Source of the DNA: Nitratireductor alexandrii
Lineage (GTDB): Bacteria > Pseudomonadota > Alphaproteobacteria > Rhizobiales > Rhizobiaceae
Assembly: GCF_004000215.1 (NCBI RefSeq)
Contig: NZ_RBVY01000006.1
Location: 195,910 to 259,909, forward strand
DNA length: 64,000 nt
Reading direction: 5' to 3'
Part shown: positions 1-10,384 of the stretch, piece by piece
Numbering within the stretch: position 1 is the stretch's first letter
Layout: each line of letters starts with the position of its first letter
Program-made: the position numbers and the translations under genes
The notes under the pieces: model-generated
What the model saw: the letters and a program-made list of their open reading frames with translations, nothing else
Told to the model about the DNA's origin: nothing
Database searches by the model: none

Positions 1-1
1 T

Positions 2-1834
2 TTCGCATCGGGTTTTCTGGAAGCCGGCGAAGAGGACACCGACGGCGCGCGCCTGCAAAAGGCCCTCATCGTCGCCGCCGGCGCGATGCCGATCGTCGGG
101 CCGAACTGCTACGGCCTGATCAACTATGCCGACGGCGCCCTGCTGTGGCCCGACCAGCATGGCGGCGCCCGGCTCGCCGAGGGCGAGCGCGGAGCGGCGA
201 TCGTCACCCAGTCCTCCAACATCGCCATCAACATGACGATGCAGCGACGCGGCCTGCCGCTCGCCTATGTCATGACCGCCGGCAACCAGGCCCAGACCGG
301 CCTGTCGGAGATCGGCCTCGGCCTGATCGAGGACGAGCGCGTGTCCTGTCTCGGGCTGCATGTCGAAGGCTTCGATGCGGTGGCCGGGTTCGAGCGGCTG
401 GCGGCGCGGGCGCGCGAGCTCGGCAAACCGGTCGTGGCGATGAAGGTCGGCCGCTCGGCCGCCGCCCGCGTGGCGACCGTCTCGCATACGGCCTCGCTCG
501 CCGGCTCCGACGCGGCCGCCGAGGCATTTTTTGCGCGGATCGGCATCGCCCGCGTCCATTCGATCCCGGCCTTTGTCGAAACGCTCAAGTTGCTGCACGC
601 GGTGGGGCCGCTTTCCGGCCCGCGCCTGTCGTCGATGAGTTGTTCGGGCGGCGAGGCCTCGGTGATGGCCGATGCCGCCGAAGGCCGGTCGGTGGGCTTC
701 CCGCTGCTTTCCGAACCGCATCGCAAGCGCGTCAAGCAGACGCTTGGGCCGTTGGTCACGGTCGCCAATCCGCTCGACTATCACACCTTCATCTGGAACG
801 ACCGCGAGGCGATGACGACAACGTTTTCGGCGATGATCGCCGGCGGATTCGATCTCAACATGCTGGTGCTCGACTTTCCGCGCCGCGACCGTTGCACCGA
901 CGACGACTGGTGGCCGACTGTCGACGCCTTTGCCGCCGCCCTCGCCGCCAACGCGGCCAGCGGCGCGATCGTCGCCTCCATGCCGGAGAACCTGCCCGAG
1001 GATTATTGCGCAAGCCTTTTGGCGCGTGGCATCGCGCCACTATGCGGCATGGCCGAGGCGCTTGACGCTGCCGAAGCCGCGACCGCCATCGGCGAGGCCT
1101 GGCAACGCACCCCAGGCGCCCCTTTGTGGGCGGGTCGCACCGAATATCGCGACGATGGCGATGCGGATCGGGCCGAGGAAACACACGCCCCCGACGAGGC
1201 TGCGGCCAAGGCGATGCTGGCCGCGCACCGCCTGCCGATACCGGCCGGCCGCGTGGTGGCGAGTGCCGAGGAAGCTTCCTTCGCCGCCACCGGGATCGGC
1301 TTTCCCGTGGCGCTCAAGACGCTCGGCATCGCCCACAAATCCGAACGCGGCGCCGTGCGCCTCGGGCTGCGGGACGGCGCCGCCGTGCATGAAGCCGCGA
1401 CCGCGCTGCTGGCGCTTTCCGACCGACTCTATGTCGAGCGCATGGTGGAAAGCGGCGTCGCCGAACTGATTGTCGGCGTCACCCGCGACCCGCTGTTCGG
1501 TCCGGTGATGACGGTCGGTTCCGGCGGCGTGCTGGTCGAGCTCTTGCGCGATACCGCCACGCTTCTGCTGCCGCCGACACGCGCCGAGATCGAAACGGCG
1601 CTGCGCGGGCTGGAGCTTTTTCCGCTGCTCGACGGCTATCGCGGCCGGCCCAGGGCCGATCTTGACGCGGCCATCGACGTCATCGCCGACGTCGCGGACT
1701 TTGCCGGCGCCCATGCCGGCACCCTCGACGAGCTCGACATCAATCCGCTGATCGTGTGCGCGAAGGGCGACGGAGCCTGGATCGCCGACGCGCTGATCGT
1801 GTTCACCCCGCCCGCCCCTCAAGGGGAAGACTGA
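2..1834 (+). CDS. NDP-forming acyl-CoA synthetase (acetate-CoA ligase family), 5' end missing
   Basis: The frame is already open at base 2 and reads into the conserved VGPNCYG segment, so the gene starts before the window. The visible 610 residues hold the succinyl-CoA-synthetase-like ligase domain with the VSHTASLAG motif, whose His carries the phosphate in this family. A C-terminal ATP-grasp domain follows (PVALKTLG near its start, ELDINPLIV near its end). Members make acyl-CoA from a free acid, CoA and ATP. The next gene is a CaiD-like hydratase 14 bp downstream, so the acid may be a carnitine-type or short-chain unsaturated acid. That substrate is inference. Confidence 0.93.
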   Translation, partial: FASGFLEAGEEDTDGARLQKALIVAAGAMPIVGPNCYGLINYADGALLWPDQHGGARLAEGERGAAIVTQSSNIAINMTMQRRGLPLAYVMTAGNQAQTGLSEIGLGLIEDERVSCLGLHVEGFDAVAGFERLAARARELGKPVVAMKVGRSAAARVATVSHTASLAGSDAAAEAFFARIGIARVHSIPAFVETLKLLHAVGPLSGPRLSSMSCSGGEASVMADAAEGRSVGFPLLSEPHRKRVKQTLGPLVTVANPLDYHTFIWNDREAMTTTFSAMIAGGFDLNMLVLDFPRRDRCTDDDWWPTVDAFAAALAANAASGAIVASMPENLPEDYCASLLARGIAPLCGMAEALDAAEAATAIGEAWQRTPGAPLWAGRTEYRDDGDADRAEETHAPDEAAAKAMLAAHRLPIPAGRVVASAEEASFAATGIGFPVALKTLGIAHKSERGAVRLGLRDGAAVHEAATALLALSDRLYVERMVESGVAELIVGVTRDPLFGPVMTVGSGGVLVELLRDTATLLLPPTRAEIETALRGLELFPLLDGYRGRPRADLDAAIDVIADVADFAGAHAGTLDELDINPLIVCAKGDGAWIADALIVFTPPAPQGED

Positions 1835-1848
1835 AGCCGGAGACAGCC

Positions 1849-2631
1849 ATGTCCGATATCGTCAAGACCCGAGCCGAAAGCGCGATCCTGGAAATCACGC
1901 TAGACCGCCCCAAGGCCAACGCCATCGACCTGGCCACCTCGCGGCTGATGGGCGAAACCTTCAAAGCGTTCCGCGACGACGACGCGCTGCGCGTCGCGAT
2001 CGTGAAGACGGCGGGCGACAAATTCTTCTCCGCCGGCTGGGATCTGAAAGCGGCCGCGAGCGGCGACGCGGTCGACGGCGATTATGGCGTCGGCGGGTTC
2101 GGCGGCCTGCAGGAACTTCTGGACATGAACAAGCCGGTGCTTGCCTGCGTCAACGGCATGGCGGTCGGCGGCGGCTTCGAACTGGCGCTGTCCTGCGACC
2201 TGATCTACGCTGCGGACCATTCCGCCTTCGCCCTGCCCGAAATCCGTGCCGGCACGCTTGCCGACGCCGCCACGATCAAGCTGCCGAAGCGCATCCCCTA
2301 TCACGTGGCGATGGACATGCTTTTGACCGGCCGCTGGATGGATGCCGAGGAGGCGCGTCGCTGGGGCCTGGTCAACGAGGTGCTGGCGGCCGACCGGCTG
2401 GAGGAACGGGTCTGGGAGGTGGCGCGCCTGCTTGCCTCCGGCCCGCCGCTGGTCTTCGCCGCCATCAAGGAAGTGGCGCGCGCGGCCGAGGCGATGAATT
2501 TCCAGGACGCGATGAACCGGGTCACCAAGCGCAAATTCCGCACGGTCGACACGCTTTACGCATCCGACGACAATATGGAAGGCTTCCGCGCCTTCGCCGA
2601 AAAGCGCGACCCGGTATGGAAAGGACGATAG
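1849..2631 (+). CDS. caiD: Crotonobetainyl-CoA hydratase-like enoyl-CoA hydratase (CaiD family)
   Basis: A 260-residue crotonase-fold protein, the same length as E. coli CaiD (261). It shares near-identical stretches with CaiD: ILEITLDRPKANAID near the N-terminus, FFSAGWDLKAAA around residue 60, GGGFELAL in the oxyanion region, and the final FAEKRDPVWKGR. CaiD interconverts crotonobetainyl-CoA and carnitinyl-CoA. The ATG at 1849 was chosen because it gives the CaiD N-terminus and follows a GGAGA sequence; the frame is open further upstream. The gene is probably co-transcribed with the acyl-CoA synthetase before it. The caiABC partners are not in the window, so the exact substrate is uncertain. 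Confidence 0.9.
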   Translation: MSDIVKTRAESAILEITLDRPKANAIDLATSRLMGETFKAFRDDDALRVAIVKTAGDKFFSAGWDLKAAASGDAVDGDYGVGGFGGLQELLDMNKPVLACVNGMAVGGGFELALSCDLIYAADHSAFALPEIRAGTLADAATIKLPKRIPYHVAMDMLLTGRWMDAEEARRWGLVNEVLAADRLEERVWEVARLLASGPPLVFAAIKEVARAAEAMNFQDAMNRVTKRKFRTVDTLYASDDNMEGFRAFAEKRDPVWKGR

Positions 2632-2644
2632 ACGGGAATAGGTC

Positions 2645-3586
2645 ATGACCGACTACGCCGAACTCATCGACGCGCAGACTTGGGCCTTTATCGAGCGTAC
2701 CAATGCGTTCTATCCACCCGACACGGTCGACTACACGGTCGACCAGCAGCGCCAGATCTACGACCGCATGTGCCGTGAGTTCCATGCCGACCATCCCGAA
2801 GGCGTGAGCGCGCAGACGATGGCGATCGAGACGTCGGCCCATGCGATCCCGGCCCGCCTCTATCGCGCCGCCACGCCCGACCCATCGGCGATGGTGCTCT
2901 ATTTTCACGGCGGCGGCTTTATCCTCGGCGGGCTGGAAAGCCATGACGATATCTGCGCCGAACTGTGCCATCGCACCGGTTACGACGTCGTCTCGGTCGA
3001 CTACCGGCTTTCACCTGAACATCTCTACCCCGCCTCGCACGAGGACGGTTATTCCGCGTTCGAGTGGGCCGCGCGAACCTATCGTTGCCCGATCCTGCTC
3101 GCCGGCGATTCGGCCGGCGGCAACATCGCCGCCGCCGTCGCTGGGCGTTACCGCCGTCACCCGCGCGCGCCGGCCGGGCAGGTGCTGATCTATCCCGGCT
3201 TCGGCGGCGACCACACCAAGGGCTCCTATATCGCCCACGCAAACGCGCCGATGCTGTCGACGCGCGACATGGCGTTCTATCAGCAGATGCGCACCGGCGG
3301 CGCCGACGTCTCGCGCGATGCCGGTTTCGCGCCGCTGCGCGACACCGACTTTGCCGACCTGCCACCGACCGTGATCGTGACCGCCGAGTGCGACCCGCTG
3401 GCCTCCGACGGCCCCGACTACCGCGACCGGATTATCGAGGCCGGCGGCAAGGCCTATTGCCGCGAGGAAAAGGGCTTGGTGCACGGCTATCTGCGCGGCC
3501 GCCACATCGTCGACCGGGCGCGGCGGAGTTTCTCGCGCATCGTCGATGCCCTCAAGGCGCTCGGGAGAGGCGAATGGCCTTATTGA
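2645..3586 (+). CDS. Alpha/beta hydrolase, hormone-sensitive-lipase type esterase
   Basis: The 313-residue protein shows the HSL-family oxyanion motif HGGGF around residue 89, the nucleophile elbow GDSAGG around 156, an acidic residue in ECDPLASDG, and a late His in VHGYLRG. These form a Ser-Asp-His triad for hydrolysing short acyl esters. There is no signal peptide, so it is cytoplasmic. It starts 13 bp after the CaiD-like gene on the same strand and is likely part of that operon, where it might hydrolyse an ester or lactone precursor. The natural substrate cannot be told from sequence. Confidence 0.92.
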   Translation: MTDYAELIDAQTWAFIERTNAFYPPDTVDYTVDQQRQIYDRMCREFHADHPEGVSAQTMAIETSAHAIPARLYRAATPDPSAMVLYFHGGGFILGGLESHDDICAELCHRTGYDVVSVDYRLSPEHLYPASHEDGYSAFEWAARTYRCPILLAGDSAGGNIAAAVAGRYRRHPRAPAGQVLIYPGFGGDHTKGSYIAHANAPMLSTRDMAFYQQMRTGGADVSRDAGFAPLRDTDFADLPPTVIVTAECDPLASDGPDYRDRIIEAGGKAYCREEKGLVHGYLRGRHIVDRARRSFSRIVDALKALGRGEWPY

Positions 3587-3632
3587 GGCACAGGGCTTCA
3601 CCGGAACCCGGGCCCGTTCTAAACCGGTGCTT

Positions 3633-4148
3633 ATGAACAGCGAAGCTCTGCCCATCCTGCCGGTCGGCGCCAAGGTCGAGGCGGCCGTCCTCGAGCTTAA
3701 CAACCGCCACGCCCTGGAATTGTCTTTCCTCGAGCCGGACGAGCTTGCCCGTCTGATCGACGCCGCATTCTGCGCTCGACGGATCGGCCAGATCGAGGCC
3801 TTCCTGATCGCCTTCGACCAGGATGCCGATTATGACAGTTCCAATTTCCAGTGGTTCAAGGCGCGCTACCCGCGCTTCGTCTATGTCGACCGGGTGGTCG
3901 TCGATCCGGCCGCGCGCGGCAGAGGCCACGCCCGGCGACTTTATCGCCATGTGTTCGACAAGGCCGCGGCCGGCGGCTATCCGCTGGTCACCTGCGAGGT
4001 GAACGAACAACCGCCCAACCCGGCCTCCGATGCCTTTCACGCCGCGATGGGATTTGAGGCGATCGGAAGGGCCACCCTGCCTGGCGGCGCGAAATCGGTA
4101 CGTTATTTCGCCCGGCCGATCGGAACTCGCCAGGCCGAGGAGGCGTGA
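3633..4148 (+). CDS. GNAT family N-acetyltransferase
   Basis: The 171-residue protein carries a GNAT acetyl-CoA-binding signature, VVDPAARGRGHARRLY, around residue 90, followed by a C-terminal AMGFEAIGR segment typical of the last strands of the fold. The ATG at 3633 begins a protein of normal GNAT length; an open frame extends upstream but overlaps the esterase gene. It follows the esterase by 46 bp and is convergent with the thiolase gene. The acceptor substrate is unknown. Confidence 0.87.
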   Translation: MNSEALPILPVGAKVEAAVLELNNRHALELSFLEPDELARLIDAAFCARRIGQIEAFLIAFDQDADYDSSNFQWFKARYPRFVYVDRVVVDPAARGRGHARRLYRHVFDKAAAGGYPLVTCEVNEQPPNPASDAFHAAMGFEAIGRATLPGGAKSVRYFARPIGTRQAEEA

Positions 4149-4164
4149 CGCTCGGGCCGCGCGG

Positions 4165-5365
<1,201 letters not shown>

Positions 5366-5373
<8 letters not shown>

Positions 5374-6178
5374 CTTTCGATCCTTTCTTCGCGCCGGAAC
5401 CGGCCGCGCCCCTGTGGGCCGCCTCGGTGCGCGCTTTCAAGTCGCGCAACGTCTTCAGTTCCAGTGCGGTCGGCGCGGGCGTCTCGTCAACCCTGTCGGC
5501 GAATTTTACCGTCCAGCCGCAGGTCTCCTGCACCTGATCGCGGGTAACGCCTGGATGCAGCGAAACGACGGTGAACTCCTTGGTCTCCGGGTCGGGTTCC
5601 CAGATCGCCAGATCGGTGATCAGCAGTGCCGGGCCTTCCGTCTCGATGCCGATGCGGCGGCGATGATCGCCGCCTTCGCCATGGCCGAAGGAGGTGTAGA
5701 AATCGATCTTGTCGACCATGCCGCGCTTCGACTGCACCATGGTGATGTAGATTTTCTGCGCCGCGCTCGCGATCTCCGGCGCCCCGCCGCCGCCGGGAAG
5801 CCGGGTCTTGGGATGGTCGTAGTCGCCGATCACCGTGGTGTTGATATTGCCGAACCGGTCGAGCTGGGCCGCGCCCAGGAAGCCGATGCTGATGCGCCCG
5901 CCCTGCAGCCAGTAGCGGAACATCTCCGGCACCGAGACCGTCGTCACCGCCGTCTCGCACAATTCCCCGTCGCCGATCGACAGCGGCAAGACGTCGGGCG
6001 CGGTTCCGATGGTTCCTGATTCATAGATCAGCGTGATGTCCGGCGCGTGGGTGAGACGCGCCACGTTGCAAGCGGCCGACGGCGCGCCGATGCCCACGAA
6101 GCAAACGTCGTCGCCCTTCAGGGCGCGGCTCGCCGCGATCGTCATCATCTCGTTGGGGGTGAAGTCTCGGTCGCTCAT
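5366..6178 (-). CDS. catJ: CoA-transferase subunit B, CatJ type (3-oxoadipate:succinyl-CoA transferase)
   Basis: The 270-residue family I CoA-transferase beta subunit has its likely catalytic Glu53 in the segment YESGTIG. The length suits the longer CatJ/glutaconate-type subunits rather than the shorter PcaJ. The start was set at 6178 because it gives the MSDRDFTPNEMM N-terminus and overlaps the catI stop as ATGA, a translational coupling arrangement; a longer open frame running into catI is ignored. With subunit A it would activate 3-oxoadipate using succinyl-CoA. The Lys/Gly-rich C-terminal tail is not conserved domain sequence. Confidence 0.9.
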
Positions 6179-7032
6179 CACATCGCCCCCAAAGTTGCGA
6201 CGCGGGCAGCGAAATCCTCCGCCGTCGCCTCGATCACGTTTTCGTCCATCCACGCGCGAAACAGCGCGCGGTCGGCGGCGATCTTGTCCCATTCCAGATA
6301 GGCGGCGTTGTCGCGCGGATAATAGCCGTGCGCATAGGACGGGTGCGCGCCGCCCGGCACGACCGCGATCGCCGTCACCGTCCAATGGGGCAGGATGGTC
6401 AGGTTTGGATGCAGGTCGGCAAAGTCCTCGACCACCTCCTCGACCGTGACCACCGCGCGCTTGGCCGCCAGCACGGCCTCCTTCTGGATGCCGATAATGC
6501 CTTCGATCAGCACGTTGCCTTTGCGGTCTGCCTTTTGGGCGTGGATGAAGGTGACGTCGGGCCGCACGGCGGGAACCGCGGCCAGCGTCTCGCCGGAAAA
6601 CGGACAGGTCACCTGCTTGATATTGGCGTTGACGCGGGCAAGCTCGGCACCGAGATATCCGCGAAAGATCGCGCAAGGCAGCCCAGCCGCGCCGGCCTCG
6701 TAGGCATTGGCCATCGCCGCGTGCGAATGCTCCTCCAGCTCGATCGGACGCGGATAGGCGTTCTCGACTGCATCGCGCAGGCGCCGCAGCAGGCCGACGC
6801 CCGGATTCCCGGCATAGGAAAACACCAGCTTCTTGGCCAAACCCATTCCGATCATCTGGTCGTAGACGACGTCTGGCGTCATGCGCACCAATGTCAGGTC
6901 CTTGACCCCCTGCCGGATCGCCTCGTGCGCGGCAGCGGTCGGAATAAGGTGCGTAAAGCCTTCAAATGCGGCAATATCACCGTCACGCAGATTGTCGGCC
7001 ACCGCCTGCTTCAAAGGCATAAAAGTCGCCAT
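6178..7032 (-). CDS. catI: CoA-transferase subunit A, CatI type
   Basis: The 284-residue alpha subunit of a family I CoA-transferase contains the conserved GFTHLIPTAAAHE region near residue 25 and the GNPGVG motif around residue 94. Its ATG is preceded by AAGGA six bases upstream. It is first in the catI-catJ-pcaF operon and lies 59 bp from the divergent pcaR start, with a palindromic operator in between. It works as a heteromer with the next gene's product in the cytoplasm. Confidence 0.91.
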   Translation of the reverse strand: MATFMPLKQAVADNLRDGDIAAFEGFTHLIPTAAAHEAIRQGVKDLTLVRMTPDVVYDQMIGMGLAKKLVFSYAGNPGVGLLRRLRDAVENAYPRPIELEEHSHAAMANAYEAGAAGLPCAIFRGYLGAELARVNANIKQVTCPFSGETLAAVPAVRPDVTFIHAQKADRKGNVLIEGIIGIQKEAVLAAKRAVVTVEEVVEDFADLHPNLTILPHWTVTAIAVVPGGAHPSYAHGYYPRDNAAYLEWDKIAADRALFRAWMDENVIEATAEDFAARVATLGAM

Positions 7033-7049
7033 GTCGCATCCTTAGTAAA

Positions 7050-7064
7050 GTTCGTATTGCGAAC
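7050..7064. promoter_or_regulatory. IclR-type operator (PcaR box) between pcaR and catI
   Basis: A perfect 15-bp dyad, GTTCG-TATTG-CGAAC, matches the arrangement of PcaR/PcaU/PobR boxes (GTTCG half-sites). It is flanked by CCTTAGT direct repeats at 7040-7046 and 7064-7070. It sits over the predicted -35 of pcaR and between catI and its upstream DNA. Confidence 0.8.
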
Positions 7065-7085
7065 CTTAGTTTTATATGCGATACT
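7057..7085 (+). promoter_or_regulatory. Predicted pcaR promoter
   Basis: TTGCGA at 7057-7062 and GATACT at 7080-7085 are separated by 17 bp. The expected transcription start falls at or within a base of the ATG at 7092, and no ribosome-binding site precedes that ATG. This fits a leaderless transcript. The -35 overlaps the operator, which would give autorepression. Confidence 0.5.
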
Positions 7086-7091
7086 GGTTAT

Positions 7092-7886
7092 ATGGATGCC
7101 TCGCCTGAGTCAATGCTCTCGGACCCCCAGTCGCGCGACCTCGTCGGCTCGCTGGGGCGCGGTCTGGCGGTCATGGAAATCCTGGCCGCACACCCGGCCG
7201 GAATGACCCTGACCGAGATGGCCGAAAAGGCCGGCATAACCCGTGCCGGCGCGCGCCGCTTCCTGCACACGCTGGTGGCAACCGGTTACGCCACCCAGGA
7301 TGGCCGCACGTTCCGGCTCTCTTCTCGGCTGATCTCCGTCGCGCGCACCTGGCTTGGCAACGCATCGCTGTGGTCCTTCGCCGAGCCCTTCATGCGCGCC
7401 GTCTCGCACCGTTTTGGCGAGGCCTGCTCGGCCGCTGTGCTGTCTGGCGAAAACGTGGTCTACGTCGCGCGCGTGCCCGGCCGCCATATTCTCAGCGTCG
7501 GCCTGCAGGTCGGCACCCGCCTGCCCGCCTTTTGCACCTCGATGGGCCGGGTCCTGCTGTCCAGCCTGCCCGACGACGAACTGGACCGGTTCCTGGCCGG
7601 CGCCGAGCTCAAACCGCTGACGCCGAAAACCCGCACCGACCCGAAGGCGCTGGCCGCGTTGATCCGTGCCGCGGGAGACGAGGGTTATGCGCTCATCGAC
7701 GAGGAACTCGAGCCGGGCCTGCGCTCGATCGCCGTTCCCGTGCGCGACGGCAGCGGCGCGATCGTCGCCGCGATCAACGTCTCCACCCAGACCGCCCGGC
7801 TTTCGGTCGCCGACCTGAAAGACCAGGTTCTGCCTGCGCTCAACGACGCGACGGCGAAGATCCGCGACTTTTTCGCGGTTCAGTAG
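7092..7886 (+). CDS. pcaR: IclR-family regulator of the PcaR/PcaU/PobR group
   Basis: The 264-residue protein has an N-terminal winged helix-turn-helix (LTEMAEKAGITRAGARRFLHTL, about residues 38-60) and a C-terminal IclR effector domain. The segments SVGLQVGTRLPAFCTSMGR and DEELEPGLRSIAVPV are typical of beta-ketoadipate regulators. It is divergent from catI-catJ-pcaF, and a perfect palindrome lies between them, so it most likely controls that operon in response to beta-ketoadipate or a related acid. The start is uncertain because no Shine-Dalgarno is visible; an ATG at 7113 is an alternative. Confidence 0.92.
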   Translation: MDASPESMLSDPQSRDLVGSLGRGLAVMEILAAHPAGMTLTEMAEKAGITRAGARRFLHTLVATGYATQDGRTFRLSSRLISVARTWLGNASLWSFAEPFMRAVSHRFGEACSAAVLSGENVVYVARVPGRHILSVGLQVGTRLPAFCTSMGRVLLSSLPDDELDRFLAGAELKPLTPKTRTDPKALAALIRAAGDEGYALIDEELEPGLRSIAVPVRDGSGAIVAAINVSTQTARLSVADLKDQVLPALNDATAKIRDFFAVQ

Positions 7887-7908
7887 GCCACTTGCCGCAC
7901 ACCGGCGT

Positions 7909-10251
7909 TCAGAGCGCGGTCTCGACCTCCAGGCGCCGCCTGTCCAATCCGCGACCGACAAGGCCGAGTTCCGGCCGGCCCCTGCCGCTCCATCGTTCCT
8001 CGACTGCCAGGCGGACGCGGTCGCGATCCCAGATGCCCCGGCACGACAACAGCGAGGCGTCACGGTCGCGATAGCCCCAGCCGAGCCCGTCGTCGAAGAA
8101 CAGCGCCCGTTCCGTAGCACCCTCGCCGGGTCCGGCGAACAAGATCAGCTCGACCCGGGTGAAATCGTGCGGCGCCCGGTCCGGCCAGTCGGTTGCAAGC
8201 GGCAGGACCGCGCCCGAGCGCACCAGCACCGGCAGCCGGCCGAGCGGCGCATCGATAGAGACTTGCCGACCGCCGGCATGAACCGTCTCGCCGTGCAGCG
8301 TGTGCCAGCCGCCCTCGACCTCCGGCAGGTAGACATCCACCGCCCGCGCCCCTTCCTCGACCGCCGGTGCGACCAGGACGTCGGCGCCGAGCATGAAGCA
8401 ATCCGTCTCGTCCCGGCATTCCGGCTCGTCGAAATGATAAAACAGCGGCGTTATCAACGGCGCGCCGTCGCGATGGGCGGCGTGGGCGAGGTGGTAGAGA
8501 TAAGGCAGGAAGCGATAGCGCAGCGTCAGCGCCTCGCGCACCGCGTCGGTCGCTTCCGGGTGCATCCACGGCAGCGTGGTCGGCTCGTCGAGCTGCGGCT
8601 TCCAGGAGTTCATCACCGCGCGCGGATGCAGCGACATCATTTCCACGAAACGCACCAGAAGCTCGGGACCGGGCCGCGGCCCGTCGAAACCACCGATATC
8701 GTGGCCGGTGAATGGCATGCCCGACAGGCTCATCGACAGGCCCTGGCGCAGATTCCATTTCAGCGTGTGCCAGCTCGTGCGGTTGTCGCCGGTCCAGGTT
8801 TCGCCGTAGCGCGCGATCCCGATCGGCCCGGCCCGGCTGATCGTGTAGGGGCGTTCGTCCGGCCGGTGCGCGCGCGTCGCCTCGAAGGTCGCCCGTGTCA
8901 TCAACAGCGCATGCACCGGGCGCATCGCGATCGCCGGCAGGCGGCGCCCGAAGCCGTCGACCGTGGCGGTCTCGTCCCACAATTCGCACTCGTTGTTGTC
9001 GTTCCAGCCGGCGCCGAAGCCGGCTTCCAGAACGTTTGTCGTGATGCCGGCCTTCCACCAGTCGACCGTCGCGGGATTGGTGAAGTCGAGGCTCGAGCCG
9101 TCGCCGCCCCAGAACATTTCCACTGCGGGCTGTCCGTCGGCCCGCCGCACGAACCAGCCCTCGCCCGCCGCCCTTGGATAGGCCGGATGCTCGGTCAGCA
9201 GCACCGGCTTCACATTGGCCGCCGTGCGGAACCCCAACGCCCCAAGCCGCGCGAAGAAACCGTCGCGGTCGGGAAATTTCTGCGCGTTCCAGGTGAAGAC
9301 GTAGCGCCGCCCGTCGGCGCGTGTCGTGTAGCCGGAGCCGGAATGGATGGCGCTGATCGGGATCGCGTTGGCGCGGCAGCGTTCGGCGAAGCCGGTGATG
9401 ACCGCCTGCGCGTCGGGCGCGTCGGCGTGGTGCATGGTGGTGAAGGCGAAGCCCATCGACCAGCGCGGCGGAAAATGCGGCCGGCCGGTCAGCGCCATCA
9501 GCCTGGGCACGATGTCGCGCACTTTCGGGCCGGCGACGACATAAAGCACCAAGCCCTTTTCCTGCAGGTCCACATGACGGTAGTGCGGATGGTAATTGGA
9601 GTGTTCCGCGCCCAGATCGAAGGTCGCCTCGGCGAATGTGTCGTAGAGCAGTCCCGCCGCCTCGTCCGCACGCCCGGCGATCACGAACGGAACATGTTTG
9701 TAGAGCGGGTCGGAGGTCTCGGCATTATAGCCGAGCGAATCCGTCTGCAGACATCTGAGTCGCCGGCCCGTCCGGTCGAGCGGTCCGGACTTGTCGCCGA
9801 GACCGTAATGGCTGTCGTCGAGCGCGCGGGCCTGGAAATGGCGAAACACGCCGCGCCCGGCAAACCATTGATAGGCGCCGGTCGGGCGATCGGCAACGAC
9901 GCGCTGCCACCCATCGGACACGCGCCGTTCGACCGTCAGCGCAAGCGGTGCCGGCTGGACGACGACACGCCAGTCCCGCCCGAAATACGTCGTTTCGCTT
10001 TGCCGGTCATGGCGCGCTTCGAGCGGCGCGAAACCTTCGCTCGACACACGGTCCCGCCCCGGCCAGGGCACGTCGCCACCGGGCGCGATCATCCAGGTGC
10101 GGTCGACGCAAAGTCCTTCCTCGGGCAGGATCGCGATCCGCACAAGCCAGTCCGACAACGCTTCCACACGCAACGAAAACCCGGCATCGAGCGGCGCGGT
10201 GAGGCTCGAGGCGGCTGGAACGACGGGACCCGTCGTGGCGAGAAAACTCAT
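7909..10251 (-). CDS. Glycoside hydrolase family 31 (alpha-glucosidase/alpha-xylosidase)
   Basis: The 780-residue GH31 enzyme has an N-terminal beta-sandwich, a catalytic barrel, and C-terminal beta domains. The predicted nucleophile is Asp418 in GWNDNNE and the acid/base is Asp489 in WTGDN. It lacks a signal peptide, so it should act in the cytoplasm on an imported oligosaccharide. It is last in the operon after the ABC importer genes (gap 133 bp). GH31 members cleave alpha-glucosides, alpha-xylosides or sulfoquinovosides. The neighbouring uxuA and uxuB suggest a uronic-acid-containing glycoside, but specificity cannot be read from the sequence. Confidence 0.92.
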   Translation of the reverse strand: MSFLATTGPVVPAASSLTAPLDAGFSLRVEALSDWLVRIAILPEEGLCVDRTWMIAPGGDVPWPGRDRVSSEGFAPLEARHDRQSETTYFGRDWRVVVQPAPLALTVERRVSDGWQRVVADRPTGAYQWFAGRGVFRHFQARALDDSHYGLGDKSGPLDRTGRRLRCLQTDSLGYNAETSDPLYKHVPFVIAGRADEAAGLLYDTFAEATFDLGAEHSNYHPHYRHVDLQEKGLVLYVVAGPKVRDIVPRLMALTGRPHFPPRWSMGFAFTTMHHADAPDAQAVITGFAERCRANAIPISAIHSGSGYTTRADGRRYVFTWNAQKFPDRDGFFARLGALGFRTAANVKPVLLTEHPAYPRAAGEGWFVRRADGQPAVEMFWGGDGSSLDFTNPATVDWWKAGITTNVLEAGFGAGWNDNNECELWDETATVDGFGRRLPAIAMRPVHALLMTRATFEATRAHRPDERPYTISRAGPIGIARYGETWTGDNRTSWHTLKWNLRQGLSMSLSGMPFTGHDIGGFDGPRPGPELLVRFVEMMSLHPRAVMNSWKPQLDEPTTLPWMHPEATDAVREALTLRYRFLPYLYHLAHAAHRDGAPLITPLFYHFDEPECRDETDCFMLGADVLVAPAVEEGARAVDVYLPEVEGGWHTLHGETVHAGGRQVSIDAPLGRLPVLVRSGAVLPLATDWPDRAPHDFTRVELILFAGPGEGATERALFFDDGLGWGYRDRDASLLSCRGIWDRDRVRLAVEERWSGRGRPELGLVGRGLDRRRLEVETAL

Positions 10252-10384
10252 GGCAGAACCATCCTGGGTGAAGGAAAGCCCGAACGGGGGGGCTACGGGC
10301 AGCGGCGACGGGGCTTGCCGGCCTATCCGCTTTGGCGGCGCGCCGGCATCGCCCCGCCTGCGCGATAGGGCGCAACGCTGCCCA

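Noticed and set aside
6176-6676. An upstream extension of the catJ frame into catI
   Set aside because: CatI is intact in this region, and the ATGA overlap at 6178 gives the normal CatJ N-terminus.
8167-10368. A 733-codon open frame on the plus strand, antisense to the GH31 gene
   Set aside because: Its translation is rich in Arg, His, Gly and Pro with no recognisable domain, while the opposite strand has clear GH31 motifs. Long antisense frames are common at this GC.
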